A stretch of DNA of 64,000 nucleotides, taken from Astragalus membranaceus. Taxonomy: Eukaryota > Streptophyta > Magnoliopsida > Fabales > Fabaceae. Below the pieces are notes generated by a model, which saw only the letters and a list, made by a program, of their open reading frames with translations, searched no databases and was not told where the DNA came from. The stretch covers positions 38,001,109-38,065,108 of the forward strand of contig CM076849.1 in assembly GCA_039519185.1 (NCBI GenBank), in the 5' to 3' direction. Positions 30,438 through 44,800 of this stretch are shown in pieces (position 1 is the stretch's first letter; each line of letters starts with the position of its first letter). The translations under genes and the position numbers were made by a program.

Positions 30438-33400
30438 TGTTGCGCCCGAAAAAGTCCCCGAGGGAGAACCTTCCTCGTTCACAACTTTTCCTAAGACAAT
30501 GAAGCCGCCACCAATATTTATTAAGGAAAATATTAGGAAAACCTTTTTTGGAAAGAGATTGGTCTTGCGAAACTAGAGAATAGGGTTCGGGGGTCGGTTA
30601 CGCGCAGGGAAGGTGTTAGCACCCCACACGTCCTCTCTACCGAGAGGGAACCTTTAATTAAATGCGTGGTTTTAGTGTGTTGACTTGAAAATACTTAATT
30701 TTGCCTCTCTACTTCTTATTGAAAAATTCTTAATGAAAATCTTTATTTATTATGAAAAAGAAAAGGGAGAAGAATGGGTTTTTAGAAAAAAAACGCTTGA
30801 CGGGACAAGGCCCGCTCCTACGTATCTCCTGGTGCGATGGAGAACTCAAAGCTACGTAGTTCTTCTTTGTCCTGAAAAGGTTTTTGTCTTTTATCTTTTT
30901 AGTGAGTTTTCGAAATAGGACGAGCATTTAGTGAATGATTAAACTAACCAAGGTTATGGGTAATCACCGCTAAGTACTCTTGAAAATGAGAGTCACTACC
31001 GCCAGTCAGACGAACAAAGGCTCTGATTGACTATTAGTAGCGACTCGTTTTTATTTGTTCTTTAGAAAGGGGTTTTCGAAAGAGATTGATTGGCACGAAT
31101 GATCAAACTAACAAAATTTATGGGTGATCATCGCTTGTTGTTCTTTTGGGAAAAAAGACATCGCCACCAATGGCTAGACGAACAAAGGTTCTGATTAACC
31201 ACTAGCGACGATGGGTTGAAAATAATTTTAGAAAGGAAAAGGTTTTCGTTCTGAAAATGATCTTGGTTTGCAAAAGTGATTCTTTTTTGTTACGAAAATA
31301 ACTCTTTTTTTGTTATGCAAATGCTAATTTTTATGGTTAAGCTTGACGAGAATGTGACTCGCTCCTACGTATCCCAAATGGGAATCAAAGCGAGGTAGTT
31401 CTAACGAGCCTTGAAAATGAAAGTCTTTTGCTTTGGTTTTGAAAAGTGAAGGGCGCTCATGATGATCAAAGGTTATGGGTGATCATCACTAACACTTGCT
31501 ATGACTTTTGATGCTTAGGAAAATATCTTTTGAAATTGAAAGCAGCCATGATAATCAAACTAACAAAGGTTATGGGTGATTATCACTAGTAGCTTATGCA
31601 TATGAAAACATCTTTTTTTGAAATTTAGGCTCTTAGGACAACCAAACTAGCAAAGGTTATGGGTGATTGTCTCTAGTCACCATTTTCATGCTAAATTATT
31701 TAGAAAAGAAAGCAATGAATACAAATCGAATCCTTAGGCAAGCAACAATCTCATTTGAATTCTTGAGCAAATATTAGTCTAGACTACACATGTTAGACCA
31801 CAACACATAAATAGGCAAAGAAGGAACTTGAATTGGGCATTAAGCAAAAATACAAGAGTGGGCAAGATTGAACCTAAATGCACATCTAGTGGAAGATGCT
31901 AGGCGAGAACCATACTCAAATATTTCTACAAAACGCAAGGGAATCTAAATGCACATCTAGTGGAAGATGCAATGTAAGGAATGGGCCTATCTAAGTATTA
32001 ATGATTCCACATGAGAGTAGACAAAGAAGTGGTAGGCACAAATGAATTCAAGCATCTAATCTCCTAAACCCTAATTTCTTTCTAATATGCGAAACTAACC
32101 ATAAACCCTAAATCTCATTTTATTCATGAAAACACAAGATAATGCAAGGGAACAACATAGATTAATCTTTTTGCAAGGATTCACATGATCAAGCAAAGAA
32201 ATGCATAAAAATCACATAAACCCTAATTTTCTCTAAGGTGCGAAAAGAACATGAGCTTAAAACACCATTTTATTCATGAAAATGCAAGCAATAAGTGAAA
32301 TAGCACCAACATACAATTTATTCCAAAAGGGAGAAGCATTTCAAGCACCCAAGCCTCCCAAAGTGCTTGTCAAAATGCTTGAAATGCATTTCTCCTTCGA
32401 CAACAACAATTATACTAACATATTTACATAAGATGTGACTTTAAATGTAATGCTTGGTATGCAAAAACAAATTGATAATCTACATTTTTGATGCTAAAAC
32501 TTTGATGATGATGATGCTAGGATTCAAGAATATACCTTAACTCCAAGCTAAATAAGCAAGAAATAAGATGAATGAGTGCAAAACCACTTGAATCTACTCT
32601 TTAATCTTCAACTTTGAGCTTGATTCTAGAGATTTGGAGATGAATCTTTGAGAAGAATGCAAGAATGATGAGGGGGATGTTGAAGTAAAACAAAGGGTGT
32701 GAATAGCACTATGGGCTTTTAAGAAAATAAAATAAAAAAAGCAAAATGGGGTTGTATGTGAGTAGAACAGGGGGTGTATATATCATTCTGGATTTTTTAA
32801 ATTAAAAAATGAAATTGGGTGGTATTATCAAAAGGGGTGGTGCGAATATCAACCTGACTAAACTTAAAAAAAACAAAGCAAATAATAAAATGGATGAGAA
32901 GTATATAAACTTGACAAAAACTAAACCTAATCTTTCACTACTCAAACTAGCGCCGCATCAACAACGCATGGAAAGAGAGAGAGTGAGTTTTGCCATGAGA
33001 GAAAGAGAGTTTTTTGTGGGGGTGAGAGAGAAGAAGAAACGAAAATGAAGGAGAGAGGAAGAAGAAGGGAGGGACGCCGGAGGGGAGCCATGGTTGTGGC
33101 GCCGGCGACGGCTTCGGTGGGGGATGCTTACCGCGGTGGTTTCGTCGGAGGTTACGACGGTGGTGGTGGTTGTGGTTGTTGTAGTGGTGGTGGTTGTGTA
33201 GCTGTTTGTAGTAAATGGTTTTGGTGAGGGATGGATGAGATTTGAAGATGAAGTTGGAATGTTAGGCTTACTGGTAGATGTGAAGACAAGCTTATTGGAT
33301 CAGATTTGAATATGAAGTTTAATGGTTTTGGTTGAAGGACCGTGTTGAAATTTGCAGGTTTGTTGTTATAAGCTTTTGTGGCTTCCCAGCTTCTTCTCTC

Positions 33401-34200
33401 TGATTCATTTCTTTCCTCTCCTTATTGCTACTTTTTTTCTCTCAATTTCGTTCCCTCTTTGAAACTGAGATTTGAAACTGAGAACTAAGTTTGAAGAGTT
33501 TTTTTTTTATCCCCTTCTCTGTTTGTGTGATACTGTATTTATAATGGGGTTTTTGTGGTGTAGGTGTGGATGTGGAGTAGAGGAGCAAAGCTCACGGGAG
33601 ACAATGGTACCAAACAGCCTCTGAATAAAACAGCAGGAATGCATATGGTTTTTTGCTCAAAATGGAAGAGCAAATAGACAAGGAAAAAGAAGACATGAGC
33701 TCTATTCTTGAAATAGAGAAGCTGGACAGCAACTCAACAACAACAATAAGCAGCAGCAGCAGCGCAACAGCTGCTCTCTTTTTTTGTTTTTATTTTAAAA
33801 TTTTGTACATTTTGCTTTTAATCTTTTTGTCTATATATGTAACAAAAGTTGACTATGTATTTGTACCAAATTAAAAGAAAAACTGTTTATAAAAATAAAA
33901 TGTAATTTTTGAAATTTGATTTTTTTGTATAAAAAATGATTGATAAACTAATAAAAATGCATGGATAACAATGATCGGTAACGAAACAAATACGCGTAAA
34001 CGATGAGACGCCAGCGCGCATGCGCAACAAGTATCACAACGCTCACACTACTAAAAATGATACACGCAACAAACGAGAATAAAAATTGTACGAGATACAT
34101 ATTTTTGTACTCTTTTGAAAACAAGAAAAATATCCGTTAAAATTGGGCATTCACAAAAATATAATTTTTTCAATTAGGCGGACAAAATTGGGGTATGACA
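30438..34200 (-). repeat. Ogre/Tat-2 left LTR (3' LTR)
   Basis: 3763 bp. It contains two TACGTA hairpin modules (30795-30865, 31341-31401) and at least four degenerate units of GATCAAACTAACAAAGGTTA followed by TGGGTGATCATC (30945-31680). Two short open frames on the opposite strand (33045-33227 and 33653-33874) recur in the other LTR only because the LTRs are identical. Confidence 0.95.
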
Positions 34201-34213
34201 GCTGCCCCTCTTT
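34201..34213 (-). promoter_or_regulatory. Ogre/Tat-2 polypurine tract
   Basis: Minus-strand AAAGAGGGGCAGC, adjoining the LTR start TGTCATACC; the classical Ogre tract. Confidence 0.93.
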
Positions 34214-34214
34214 A

Positions 34215-34620
34215 TTTGGATTTTGACAAAGAATATGAATTGGCCGAAACATATTCTGAGGCAAAATTGAAATAAAGAATTCAGAAATCATACCAATTTT
34301 GTCTATTTAGGGAAACCCGAATTTTCTTTTCCTTTTTCTTCTATTTTCTCTTTTTCTTTTCTCATTTAGATTTTACCAAGAAATATGAATTGGCCGAGAC
34401 ATATTTCGAAGATAAAATATAAATAAAGAATTCAGAAATTATACCAATTTGGTCTACTTGGAGAAACCCAAAAAAATTTTGAAAGATAGACACCTTCGTG
34501 TCGATGCGAAAACAGTAAATGAACACTGACGTGCAGACAGAAAATGTAAAATGGGCACTTGCGTGCAGACAGAAAAGTAAAATGGGCACTTGCGTGCAGA
34601 AAGCAGTAAATTGCCCAGGC
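34215..34620. repeat. Tandem duplications at the 3' edge of Ogre/Tat-2 interior
   Basis: A ~150 bp unit containing AATATGAATTGGCCGAAACA and CAGAAATCATACCAATTTTG occurs at 34225 and 34378. It is followed by three ~33 bp units with AAAATGGGCACTTGCGTGCA (34500-34612). Confidence 0.85.
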
Positions 34621-37600
34621 TGCCTAAAACCTGTAATCCTTAAACGAATTCTCAACGAATCCGAGTTTGCGCGTGGCTTTGAGGAGCACGCTCTTCCTGT
34701 TGGCCTTTTCGAGCGACCGGGGGGATCGTTATCAGCTCTGGAACTGAGATACAGATCAATGCACGGCGTCCACTGTATCTTAGGCTTGATACAACTATTC
34801 CGTTGAACCTCAGATGGGGCTGCGGTCCATCGCGTTGCTCGTACACGATGCGAGACCTGGGCAGAAGGGAGCGATGATCTCTCTGGGCTCCAATCCGCAA
34901 TGCGCGCCTGAGCGCTCTCTTTTCTTTCCTTTCTTTCTTTTCTTTTCTTTTCTCTTTTCTCTCTTTTTTTTTCTTTTCTTTTTTGGCTTCTCTTTTTTTT
35001 GCTCTTTTAAGAATCATGGGTATGCGAATGCAAGATTTTGGTGTTTGATGATATGTAATGCTCTTGTGTTTTGATGAAATGGCGGATGACATGTAATGGA
35101 AAACTTTTTCTTCTTTGCCTTTTTTCTATGAAATGTGAATATTGCTGATGAATAACATGAAATGATGAATGACATGGGATGCTTTAGCTTTCTTTTCTTC
35201 TATGAGATGCAAGTATTGATGTGATGCAACTGTATTGCTTTGATGTTTGATGGGATGATGAATTTTGGTTCTTTTTGTTTTATGGAATGCAAACATTACT
35301 ACGATGTAGACGACACTGAATGTTTTTGTTTGTTTTTTTTTCTTTTGGCATAGGGACCTTGGGATTCTTGAGTGATCAATTCAAGTGTCCTATCGTGATG
35401 ACTATTTCGAATGTACATTCGACTTAGTCTCCTATTTATTGAAAATGATTTTGTATTTTGAGACTTGATTTGATGTCTGATGCAATAATGATGAATGCTT
35501 GGCTTGCTAGAAAGAAAGCAGTAAATGAACACTTGGCGTGCTGATGAGAAAGCAGTAAATGAACACTTGGCGTGCTGATGAGAAAGCAGTAAATGAGGAT
35601 GAACACTTAGCGTGCTTTTAATGAACCACTTGGGATCCGAGGGCATTTGAACTCCGAACTGAAGGAGTGACTGGGAATGAGATTTTGAGACTGACAAGTC
35701 CAGGATGACTGACTTGAGAATTAGATTGAAGATTGACACTTGAAGTGCTGATTCTTAGAACTAGGCATGAGGATTAACATCTTGTGTTCACCCGCATTTT
35801 TCTTAGCAATGCAATGAATGACACATGTAATGCAGACATATGCCATGATTGATGTCTTGAATATTATGGAATGCTTTTGTTCTTTTGTATCTGCTTCTTC
35901 TTTGTAGTTTATGAAATGCAAATATCAACATAATGCTTTGGTGTTTGAATGCAAGTGTATGCGGTGATTGATGCTTTGATGAATGGAATGCTCCTGTTCT
36001 AACTTCTGTTTGTTTCTTTTTGCTTCTTCTATGAAATGCAAACATTAATATGATGTAATGCTCTGATGTTTGATGCAATGATTTTTGTTCTTTTTCTTTT
36101 ATGGAAATGCTAACATTAATATGATGCAAATTCACCGCTTTAATGTTTGATGATTGAATGACAAAGGAATGCTGCATGATATGGAATTCTGGATGACAAG
36201 GAATGTTTCTGTTCTTTTTGTTGTTTGTTTGGAGTTTGCAAGTGAGAGCCAACACTGGATGTGTTAATGAAAAAGCAATGAATGAGAAGACAAGAAATGA
36301 GGATCGCTTGGGATCAAGGGAGTAGCTTTGAATTATGGACGCAAAGGTCTGGTTTATGGGTCAACATATGTCTGTATTGATCTAATGGTCTGAAGAATTT
36401 TGATGATGCAATGGTGCATGCAATGATTAGTATCTTGTGGAATGGTGAATGACATGGAATGATTTTGTTCTTTTCCTTTTTATGAAGTGCGAACATTAAT
36501 ATGATGCCAATGCAATGAAAAGATTTCTGCTTTTTCTTCTTTTTGCTATGTGATGAATGCACAAAATGTGAAGATGCAAATGTAATGCTTCGATGCATAT
36601 GCCATAATGAATAAATTGAAATGCCTAGGTGCATGAGGTAAACATTTAGTGAAGATGAGATGCGAGACTTTGAATGCAAGGAATTGAGATGACTATTGCC
36701 CATTCTGTTGAAAAATTGAATTTGATTCAAACTCCGGTGTTCTCAAAGTTTTTATTTACAAACAACCTCACTTGTTTTCTCTTTCTTTCCATGATGACTG
36801 AATTTTAGATATCGCGTAAACAACTTGTGCTCTCTCTTTTGAAGCATTGTCTAGTAAGCATGCATAGGAGTGCAAATGTGAATGAATGAGTCAGTTAACT
36901 TGGAATTGGTTTAGGGCATGGACTTTTATGGCAAGTGAAGGAATGACTGACATGGTTATTGCCGAAGCTCATGAGGGATCAAGAGATACAAGATTGCCCC
37001 AATTCAGGTCTTTGATGAGTGAATAACTTGCCCCTGTCTGGTGGTGACAACAACTAGGGGTGTAGAAGATGATGAATTGGGAATGCTTCGGCTTTTGAGA
37101 TGAAAGGTGGAGCAAAAGAGATTTTGTCTCAACCCATAAAGTTTGATGTTGCCCCGGTCATAACAAGGACAAAGCTGCCCCAATTAGAATGACCAGGCCT
37201 GGTTTAGGATGGTGAATTGAGAGATTGCCCCGGTGAGGTTTTGTAGGAATGAATGAGGTGAAGGAATGGGAACGCACTTGCCCCACTTTCGAATGACATT
37301 TCAAATGGTTTCTTTGGGTGAGGTTGTGAAAGGCGACAGAGTTATGGTGATGGTTATGAACTGAGGGTGATATATGAATGGGGTGGGCAATGAACAAACC
37401 TCCCCAAAGTTGAGTGGAGTGAGAGGTGAAGGGAATGCCCCCTAGTACACACTTTTGGTTCTCTTTAAGAACAACTCAAATGCAATGAAAGTTTTGACTT
37501 TTTAGTACGAGGAGAGGCTCCACCTGGTGACCACTAGACCTTGTTTTAATGCAACACGAATGCATCTTGGAGTGCAAGTCCTTCTTCTTTTTTACCAACT

Positions 37601-38465
37601 TTCTTTTTTTGATTGTTTGTTTTTTTTCTTTTTGAGCAGCTTTCTTTTTTCTGCTTGTTTGTTTTTTTCCTTTTGAGCAAACACGTCGTAAATAGATGAA
37701 CTTATTTGTCCTAAGATTAAAACTTAAGAGAACGAAAGCAATTAGTCATTGATCGGAATGGACTTTTTAGGGTTGTGATGTGGAGAAGGGGATGATTGAG
37801 CTTAATGAAGTGTTTGGGGGTTGATGGGGAGGATGGGTCTTATTCGGTGTTGGTCGATGGTCAATGAGGTGTTTGGGGGTGGTTGTACCCAATGAGGTGT
37901 TTGAAGGTTTTATGAAAGAAAAGATGGCTAAACCCAACGAATTGAGGGCTTTTTTGAAAGGAGGAATGATTGAACCCAATGAATTGAGGGCTTTTTTTTT
38001 AAAGGAGAAATGATTGAACCCATTGAATCTGAGGGCCTCTTTGAAGGGGAGCTCTTATGCTTCATGACAAAATGTATTGACTCTTAATTTATACTCCCTT
38101 TGTCTTCCTTTTTTTGTTTTGGGATTCTCCTTTTTGAAATTTTGTTATTCCCCTCCTTTTGTGGATTTCCTTTCCTTTTGACTTGGGTGAGAATGATATA
38201 CCATCTTTGATGTGGTATTAACCCTCGTCCGGAGTGATGGGGATATCTTGGGCTTTTCTTGGCTTAAGATGGGTAACAAAGGGTGTTTTTGTGATTTTGA
38301 ATCTTTGGCTTAAGAGGGGTAGGGAATGGACCTTCTGGGATTTTAGGTTCTTGAGGGTATGGAGAGATGGCCAAATTTCATTTCAAATCCTGATTGCTTA
38401 TTTCTGTAAGACTTAACTTTAGGACAATAATTTATCTATCTTCATGTGTTTGCTCTTTTATTTTC
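34621..38465. other. Ogre/Tat-2 interior, non-coding low-complexity sequence
   Basis: Rich in ATGCAATGATG-like strings and CTTTTCTTTT tracts. Contains three copies of a 34 bp unit AAGCAGTAAATGAACACTTG + GCGTGCTGATGAGA (35515-35620) and a ~50 bp unit with AACCCAATGAATTGAGGGCT (37915-38040). Open frames up to 150 codons on the minus strand are His/Ser/Lys-rich and repeat-derived. I found no gag or pol motif. Confidence 0.8.
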
Positions 38466-38575
38466 CCCCTTTTTTGTGCCCTAATTTTTGCCTGGACCGC
38501 TCTTTGCGAGTTTTCAATCCACCGGGCGCTCTTCTTTGCCTAGGCCGCCCTTTGCGGGTTTTCAACCTAGCGAGC
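38466..38575. repeat. CTAGAC...TCTAG-type hairpin pair, Ogre/Tat-2
   Basis: Two copies of the module also found in Ogre/Tat-1: TGCCCTAATTTTTGCCTGGA...TTTTCAATCCACCGGGC and CCTAGGCCGCCC...GGGTTTTCAACCTAGCGAG. Confidence 0.75.
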
Positions 38576-39228
38576 TTATTTTATCTTTTTTATTTATTAT
38601 ATATTTTTTGGAAAGACTTGCACTAAAGGAATATGATACTGACAAGGAAAATTAGTGATCCCAGAATTGCCCCAGCATGGAGGACTTAAAGTGTTAGTGA
38701 TAATGAACTAAAAAGTCAAGTATGCACTGATAGGAGAGAATATGCGCTTTATGGGTGGACGGGGTGGGGTTAGACTTGGATGGGGAATGATGATAAATGA
38801 AGGAAATTGACTGACTCAAACAAGAGAAACTGCACCTAGCATGCATGCTTACTAGAAGAACGCTTCACAGAGAGTTAACATTGGTTAAAACATGATATAA
38901 AAACTTTTTTGATGAACTGTTTCGGTCTTTTATCATGGAATGGATGAGATGTAATGCCCTTTTTTGAAGGAAATACAAATGAGCTATTGATGTGAAAAAC
39001 TGAGTGCCTTGGAACACCTTGAGTTTGCAAATGAGTGAGGGTAAACTTTTCCAAAAAGGAAAGATTACTTTGCAAGAACATCTCGTCTCTCATCACAACA
39101 TTTTTGTTGTATGCAATGCATGGATGAAAACATTATGATGTATACATGATGAAAATGAAATGTATGAAAGCATATTCACTTGAAAAGTGTGATTATTCTA
39201 AAAGTTTTTTCTTTTTGATGCTTTCTTT

Positions 39229-39560
39229 TTATGCAAGACGAAATATGAAATGCCAGTGCATCTTTGGATGATGAATGATGCAAGAATGATGCTTCTTCTC
39301 AAAATGATTTTTATAGAGGCAAGACAAGATATGAAATGCCGATGCCCCCTTTTTCTTTTGAATGATGAAATATGCAGGAATGATGCTTTTTTCTAAATGA
39401 TGATTTTTTTTAGAGGCAAGGCAAAGTATGAAATGCCAATGCCCCTTTTTTTCTTTTGAATGATGAAAGATGCAGGAATGATGATTTTTTTTTAGAGGCA
39501 AGGAAAAGTATGAAATGCCAATGCCCCTTCCTTTTTTGAAAGATGCATGTATGGAGGAAT
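39229..39560. repeat. ~95 bp tandem repeat, about four copies, Ogre/Tat-2
   Basis: Units contain AGAGGCAAG, TATGAAATGCCAATGCCCCTT and GAATGATGAAAGATGCAGGA. Copies differ by short indels in T-runs. Confidence 0.9.
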
Positions 39561-41830
39561 GATGTATTTGAACCAAAGTGATGAGGTTAATGAAATGGTG
39601 CATGAATGCTACATTTTGAATAAATTTGATGATGATTTCTATTCATGATCTTGTTTTCATTTTTTGTGCAATGAAATGCATGATACTCACACAAAAAAAA
39701 CATGCGTGGGAAGACATGGTTTTTATTGAATGGAAATGCATGCAAAATGAGAGGTTAATGTATTATTTTTCATGATGTGTGAAAAAGGACAACAATAATG
39801 CATGAGACGCGCTCCTAATAAGACACGATTTTTGGATCTTTCGAGAAAATTAGGGGAAAAAGCCTTAGTGAATGGAAACGCACACGTGCGGAGAATGCAC
39901 TCCTGGCAAACCTAAATGAGATTGAGAAAAATGCATGTATGAATTTTATCAAGTTTTTGTTTTATGCCATGCAAATGATGTCTTTATATGAAAATGACGG
40001 CGATAATGCGACTTGACATGCATATGAAAAATAAGATGAAAACATTTTTTCGAGTTTGGTGACTGAAATTTTGGGAACATCACCTCATGTAGCCCGGTAA
40101 AAGAAAAAACTATGATTATTTTTTCGAAAGTTTTGCTTTTTGCCTTTTTTGAAACTTTTGTTTTATGTAATGCAATGATGTATGCAAATGATGATGTGAG
40201 GCAACCAATTGTCGTTACTCTGAGTAACTTGCATGAAACATTGAGTGGATCCTGACTCAATACTTCACGCAATATACTGAAATGCTTCGACATTTGGTTA
40301 ACTCAAACTTATTCTCTTATTTGAAAACAAACCCCACTTGATAGGGTCAAAGTGCCCCGATACCGTAGAGTAACATCTCAAATTTGTAGTGCACAAACAA
40401 ATTTGAGATATTACCCTTCGTCATTCGAAGGTGCACTTTTACTCATTGAGCTTTTACATGAAGAGCTTTTCTATTTTTTTCTTTGTTTAGAGAAGATGCA
40501 TGCATTGGAAACTTTTGATTTTTAGTTTTGGAACATGATTTTGAAAATTATTTGGAGATGCAAATGATTTATTGGAAAAAAGGTTTTAGAAAAATGTGCT
40601 TGACGGGGTATGACCCGCTCCTACGTATCCCCATTGTAATGAGGAATCAAAGCTTACGTAGTTCTACTGGGTCTTTTTTGAAATAATGCTTATGCATGAA
40701 TGCCATGTTTTGGATGAACTTGGCGAGGAGCTTTTTCCTCTTTTTTGATTATAAACGAAATGCTTAAGCTATGAAGATGATAATTGTTTTTTCATTTTTA
40801 CGCAATAAAATGAAATGCAAGATGAATAATTTTTTTCAAAATTGGAACTTTATTTAATGCAAATGACGCAATGATGTAATGATGCAATGATGCAATGATG
40901 CAGGATGCAAGATACTTCTTTTTTTTGAGGTTTCTGCATAAGGAGGGTATTCACAGGCGGAATTTAGAAGACTTTCACACTATATGCCACCTCATATAGG
41001 TGTTTAAGGGAAAATCATATCTTTTTTTTTTATTTTTGAAAATCTTTGAGGGAAAAATTAACTGGACGAAATGCAACAATGCAGCACACAATTTGGGAAG
41101 CCCTTGTGACCTAAAAGGGGGTAGAACCTATGATCTAAGGCACTTTAGGGATAATCTTCTCATGTAGCTCTATTCACACCCTCACAAAGGCCATCAGAGC
41201 CATAGTCCCTCTCATGAAAATCCCTGTAAATGCAGCAAACTGCTAGATACGAAGCATCATAAAAGTGCACAACTCTGATTGAAACTTTCGCGAGTAGCCA
41301 AATGGACAAAGGTCCTGATGGGCTCCCACTACTCGAATCCACTCATCCTATGGTATCTTAATAGACCTGGGTTATGGTCTCTTTCTCTGATCATATAGCT
41401 TCAAGGTACAAGTGTGTGTGTGCGAAGGGCATTTCCTTAAAAAAACTACCCCACCTGCAAATGAAAATCCAGAACAGTCCAGACAATAGAAAGCAATAAC
41501 ATGTCGTCTACCCTAGGGTTCAATACCAATCAAGTACAACTAATCTAGGGTGTCGACAACAATGCGCTATTTACCTCAAGAAAGCGAGCAAAGAAGAAGG
41601 GGACATGACAAGAGAGGGGAAATATGCATGAGGGAACTAAGCATTTAAGCAAAGAAGTAACTATCTATTATTTTAAACAAAATCAAACATAGAAGACGAA
41701 TGCATATGGATGCAACATGCTTATGAAAAAGAAGAAGAATAGAGGCAAAGCAAGATGTTCAAATCAATCACACAAACCACACACTTAATTAATTAGGCTT
41801 GACCCACTTTTGAAAAAAAATGTTTTTTAG
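39561..41830. other. Ogre/Tat-2 leader region, non-coding
   Basis: Low-complexity ATGCA-rich sequence; a third TACGTA hairpin module at 40599-40665; near the primer site a block ending GTCTACCCTAGGGTTCAATA that resembles the equivalent Ogre/Tat-1 leader and LTR (CTTCTACCCTAGGGTTTATA). No ORF supported. Confidence 0.7.
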
Positions 41831-41848
41831 TCCCCAGTGGAGTCGCCA
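41831..41848 (-). promoter_or_regulatory. Ogre/Tat-2 primer-binding site (tRNA-Arg type)
   Basis: Minus-strand TGGCGACTCCACTGGGGA, 2 nt from the 5' LTR. Confidence 0.9.
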
Positions 41849-41850
41849 GC

Positions 41851-44800
41851 TGTTGCGCCCGAAAAAGTCCCCGAGGGAGAACCTTCCTCGTTCACAACTT
41901 TTCCTAAGACAATGAAGCTGCCACCAATATTTATTAAGGAAAATATTAGGAAAACCTTTTTTGGAAAGCGATTGGTCTTGCGAAACTAGAGAATAGGGTT
42001 CGGGGGTCGGTTACGCGCAGGGAAGGTGTTAGCACCCCACACGTCCTCTCTACCGAGAGGGAACCTTTAATTAAATGCGTGGTTTTAGTGTGTTGACTTG
42101 AAAATACTTAATTTTGCCTCTCTACTTCTTATTGAAAAATTCTTAATGAAAATCTTTATTTATTATGAAAAAGAAAAGGGAGAAGAATGGGTTTTTAGAA
42201 AAAAAAACGATTGACGGGACAAGGCCCGCTCCTACGTATCTCCTGGTGCGATGGAGAACTCAAAGCTACGTAGTTCTTCTTTGTCCTGAAAAGGTTTTTG
42301 TCTTTTATCTTTTTAGTGAGTTTTCGAAATAGGACGAGCATTTAGTGAATGATTAAACTAACCAAGGTTATGGGTAATCACCGCTAAGTACTCTTGAAAA
42401 TGAGAGTCACTACCGCCAGTCAGACGAACAAAGGCTCTGATTGACTATTAGTAGCGACTCGTTTTTATTTGTTCTTTAGAAAGGGGTTTTCGAAAGAGAT
42501 TGATTGGCACGAATGATCAAACTAACAAAATTTATGGGTGATCATCGCTTGTTGTTCTTTTGGGAAAAAAGACATCGCCACCAATGGCTAGACGAACAAA
42601 GGTTCTGATTAACCACTAGCGACGATGGGTTGAAAATGATTTTAGAAAGGAAAAGGTTTTCGTTCTGAAAACGATCTTGGTTTGCAAAAGTGATTCTTTT
42701 TTGTTACGAAAATAACTCTTTTTTTGTTATGCAAATGCTAATTTTTATGGTTGCGCTTGACGAGAATGTGACTCGCTCCTACGTATCCCAAATGGGAATC
42801 AAAGCGAGGTAGTTCTAACGAGCCTTGAAAATGAAAGTCTTTTGCTTTGGTTTTGAAAAGTGAAGGGCGCTCATGATGATCAAAGGTTATGGGTGATCAT
42901 CACTAACACTTGCTATGACTTTTGATGCTTAGGAAAATATCTTTTGAAATTGAAAGCATTCATGATAATCAAACTAACAAAGGTTATGGGTGATTATCAC
43001 TAGTAGCTTATGCATATGAAAACATCTTTTTTTGAAATTTAGGCTCTTAGGACAACCAAACTAGCAAAGGTTATGGATGATTGTCTCTAGTCACCATTTT
43101 CATGCTAAATTATTTAGAAAAGAAAGCAATGAATGCAAATCGAATCCTTAGGCAAGCAACAATCTCATTTGAATTCTTGAGCAAATATTAGTCTAGACTA
43201 CACATGTTAGACCACAACACATAAATAGGCAAAGAAGGAACTTGAATTGGGCATTAAGCAAAAATACAAGAGTGGGCAAGATTGAACCTAAATGCACATC
43301 TAGTGGAAGATGCTAGGCGAGAACCATACTCAAATATTTCTACAAAACGCAAGGGAATCTAAATGCACATCTAGTGGAAGATGCAATGTAAGGAATGGGC
43401 CTATCTAAGTATTAATGATTCCACATGAGAGTAGACAAAGAAGTGGTAGGCACAAATGAATTCAAGCATCTAATCTCCTAAACCCTAATTTCTTTCTAAT
43501 ATGCGAAACTAACCATAAACCCTAAATCTCATTTTATTCATGAAAACACAAGATAATGCAAGGGAACAACATAGATTAATCTTTTTGCAAGGATTCACAT
43601 GATCAAGCAAAGAAATGCATAAAAATCACATAAACCCTAATTTTCTCTAAGGTGCGAAAAGAACATGAGCTTAAAACACCATTTTATTCATGAAAATGCA
43701 AGCAATAAGTGAAATAGCACCAACATACAATTTATTCCAAAAGGGAGAAGCATTTCAAGCACCCAAGCCTCCCAAAGTGCTTGTCAAAATGCTTGAAATG
43801 CATTTCTCCTTCGACAACAACAATTATACTAACATATTTACATAAGATGTGACTTTAAATGTAATGCTTGGTATGCAAAAACAAATTGATAATCTACATT
43901 TTTTATGCTAAAACTTTGATGATGATGCTAGGATTCAAGAATATACCTTAACTCCAAGCTAAATAAGCAAGAAATAAGATGAATGAGTGCTAAACCACTT
44001 GAATCTACTCTTTAATCTTCAACTTTGAGCTTGATTCTAGAGATTTGGAGATGAATCTTTGAGAAGAATGCAAGAATGATGAGGGGGATGTTGAAGTAAA
44101 ACAAAGGGTGTAAATAGCACTATGGGCTTTTAAGAAAATAAAATAAAAAAAGCAAAATGGGGTTGTATGTGAGTAGAACAGGGGATGTATATATCATTCT
44201 GGATTTTTTAAATTAAAAAATGAAATTGGGTGGTATTATCAAAATGGGTGGTGCGAATATCAACCTGACTAAACTTAAAAAAAAACAAAGCAAATAATAA
44301 AATGGATGAGAAGTATATAAACTTAACAAAAACTAAACCTAATCTTTCACTACTCAAACTAGCGCCGCATCAACAAGGCATGGAAAGAGAGAAAGTGAGT
44401 TTTGCCATGAGAGAAAGAGAGTTTTTTGTGGGGGTGAGAGAGAAGAAGAAACGAAAATGAAGGAGAGAGGAAGAAGAAGGGAGGGACGCCGGAGGGGAGC
44501 CATGGTTGTGGCGCCGGCGACGGCTTCGGTGGGGGATGCTTACCGCGGTGGTTCCGTCGGAGGTTACGACGGTGGTGGTGGTTGTGGTTGTTGTAGTGGT
44601 GGTGGTTGTGTAGCTGTTTGTAGTAAATGGTTTTGGTGAGGGATGGATGAGATTTGAAGATGAAGTTGGAATGTTAGGCTTACTGGTAGATGTGAAGACA
44701 AGCTTATTGGATCAGATTTGAATATGAAGTTTAATGGTTTTGGTTGAAGGACTGTGTTGAAATTTGCAGGTTTGTTGTTATAAGCTTTTGTGGCTTCCCT

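Noticed and set aside
33045..33874. Two small plus-strand open frames conserved at 44457-45282
   Set aside because: Conserved only because the two LTRs of one element are nearly identical; they are antisense to the element and show no known domain.
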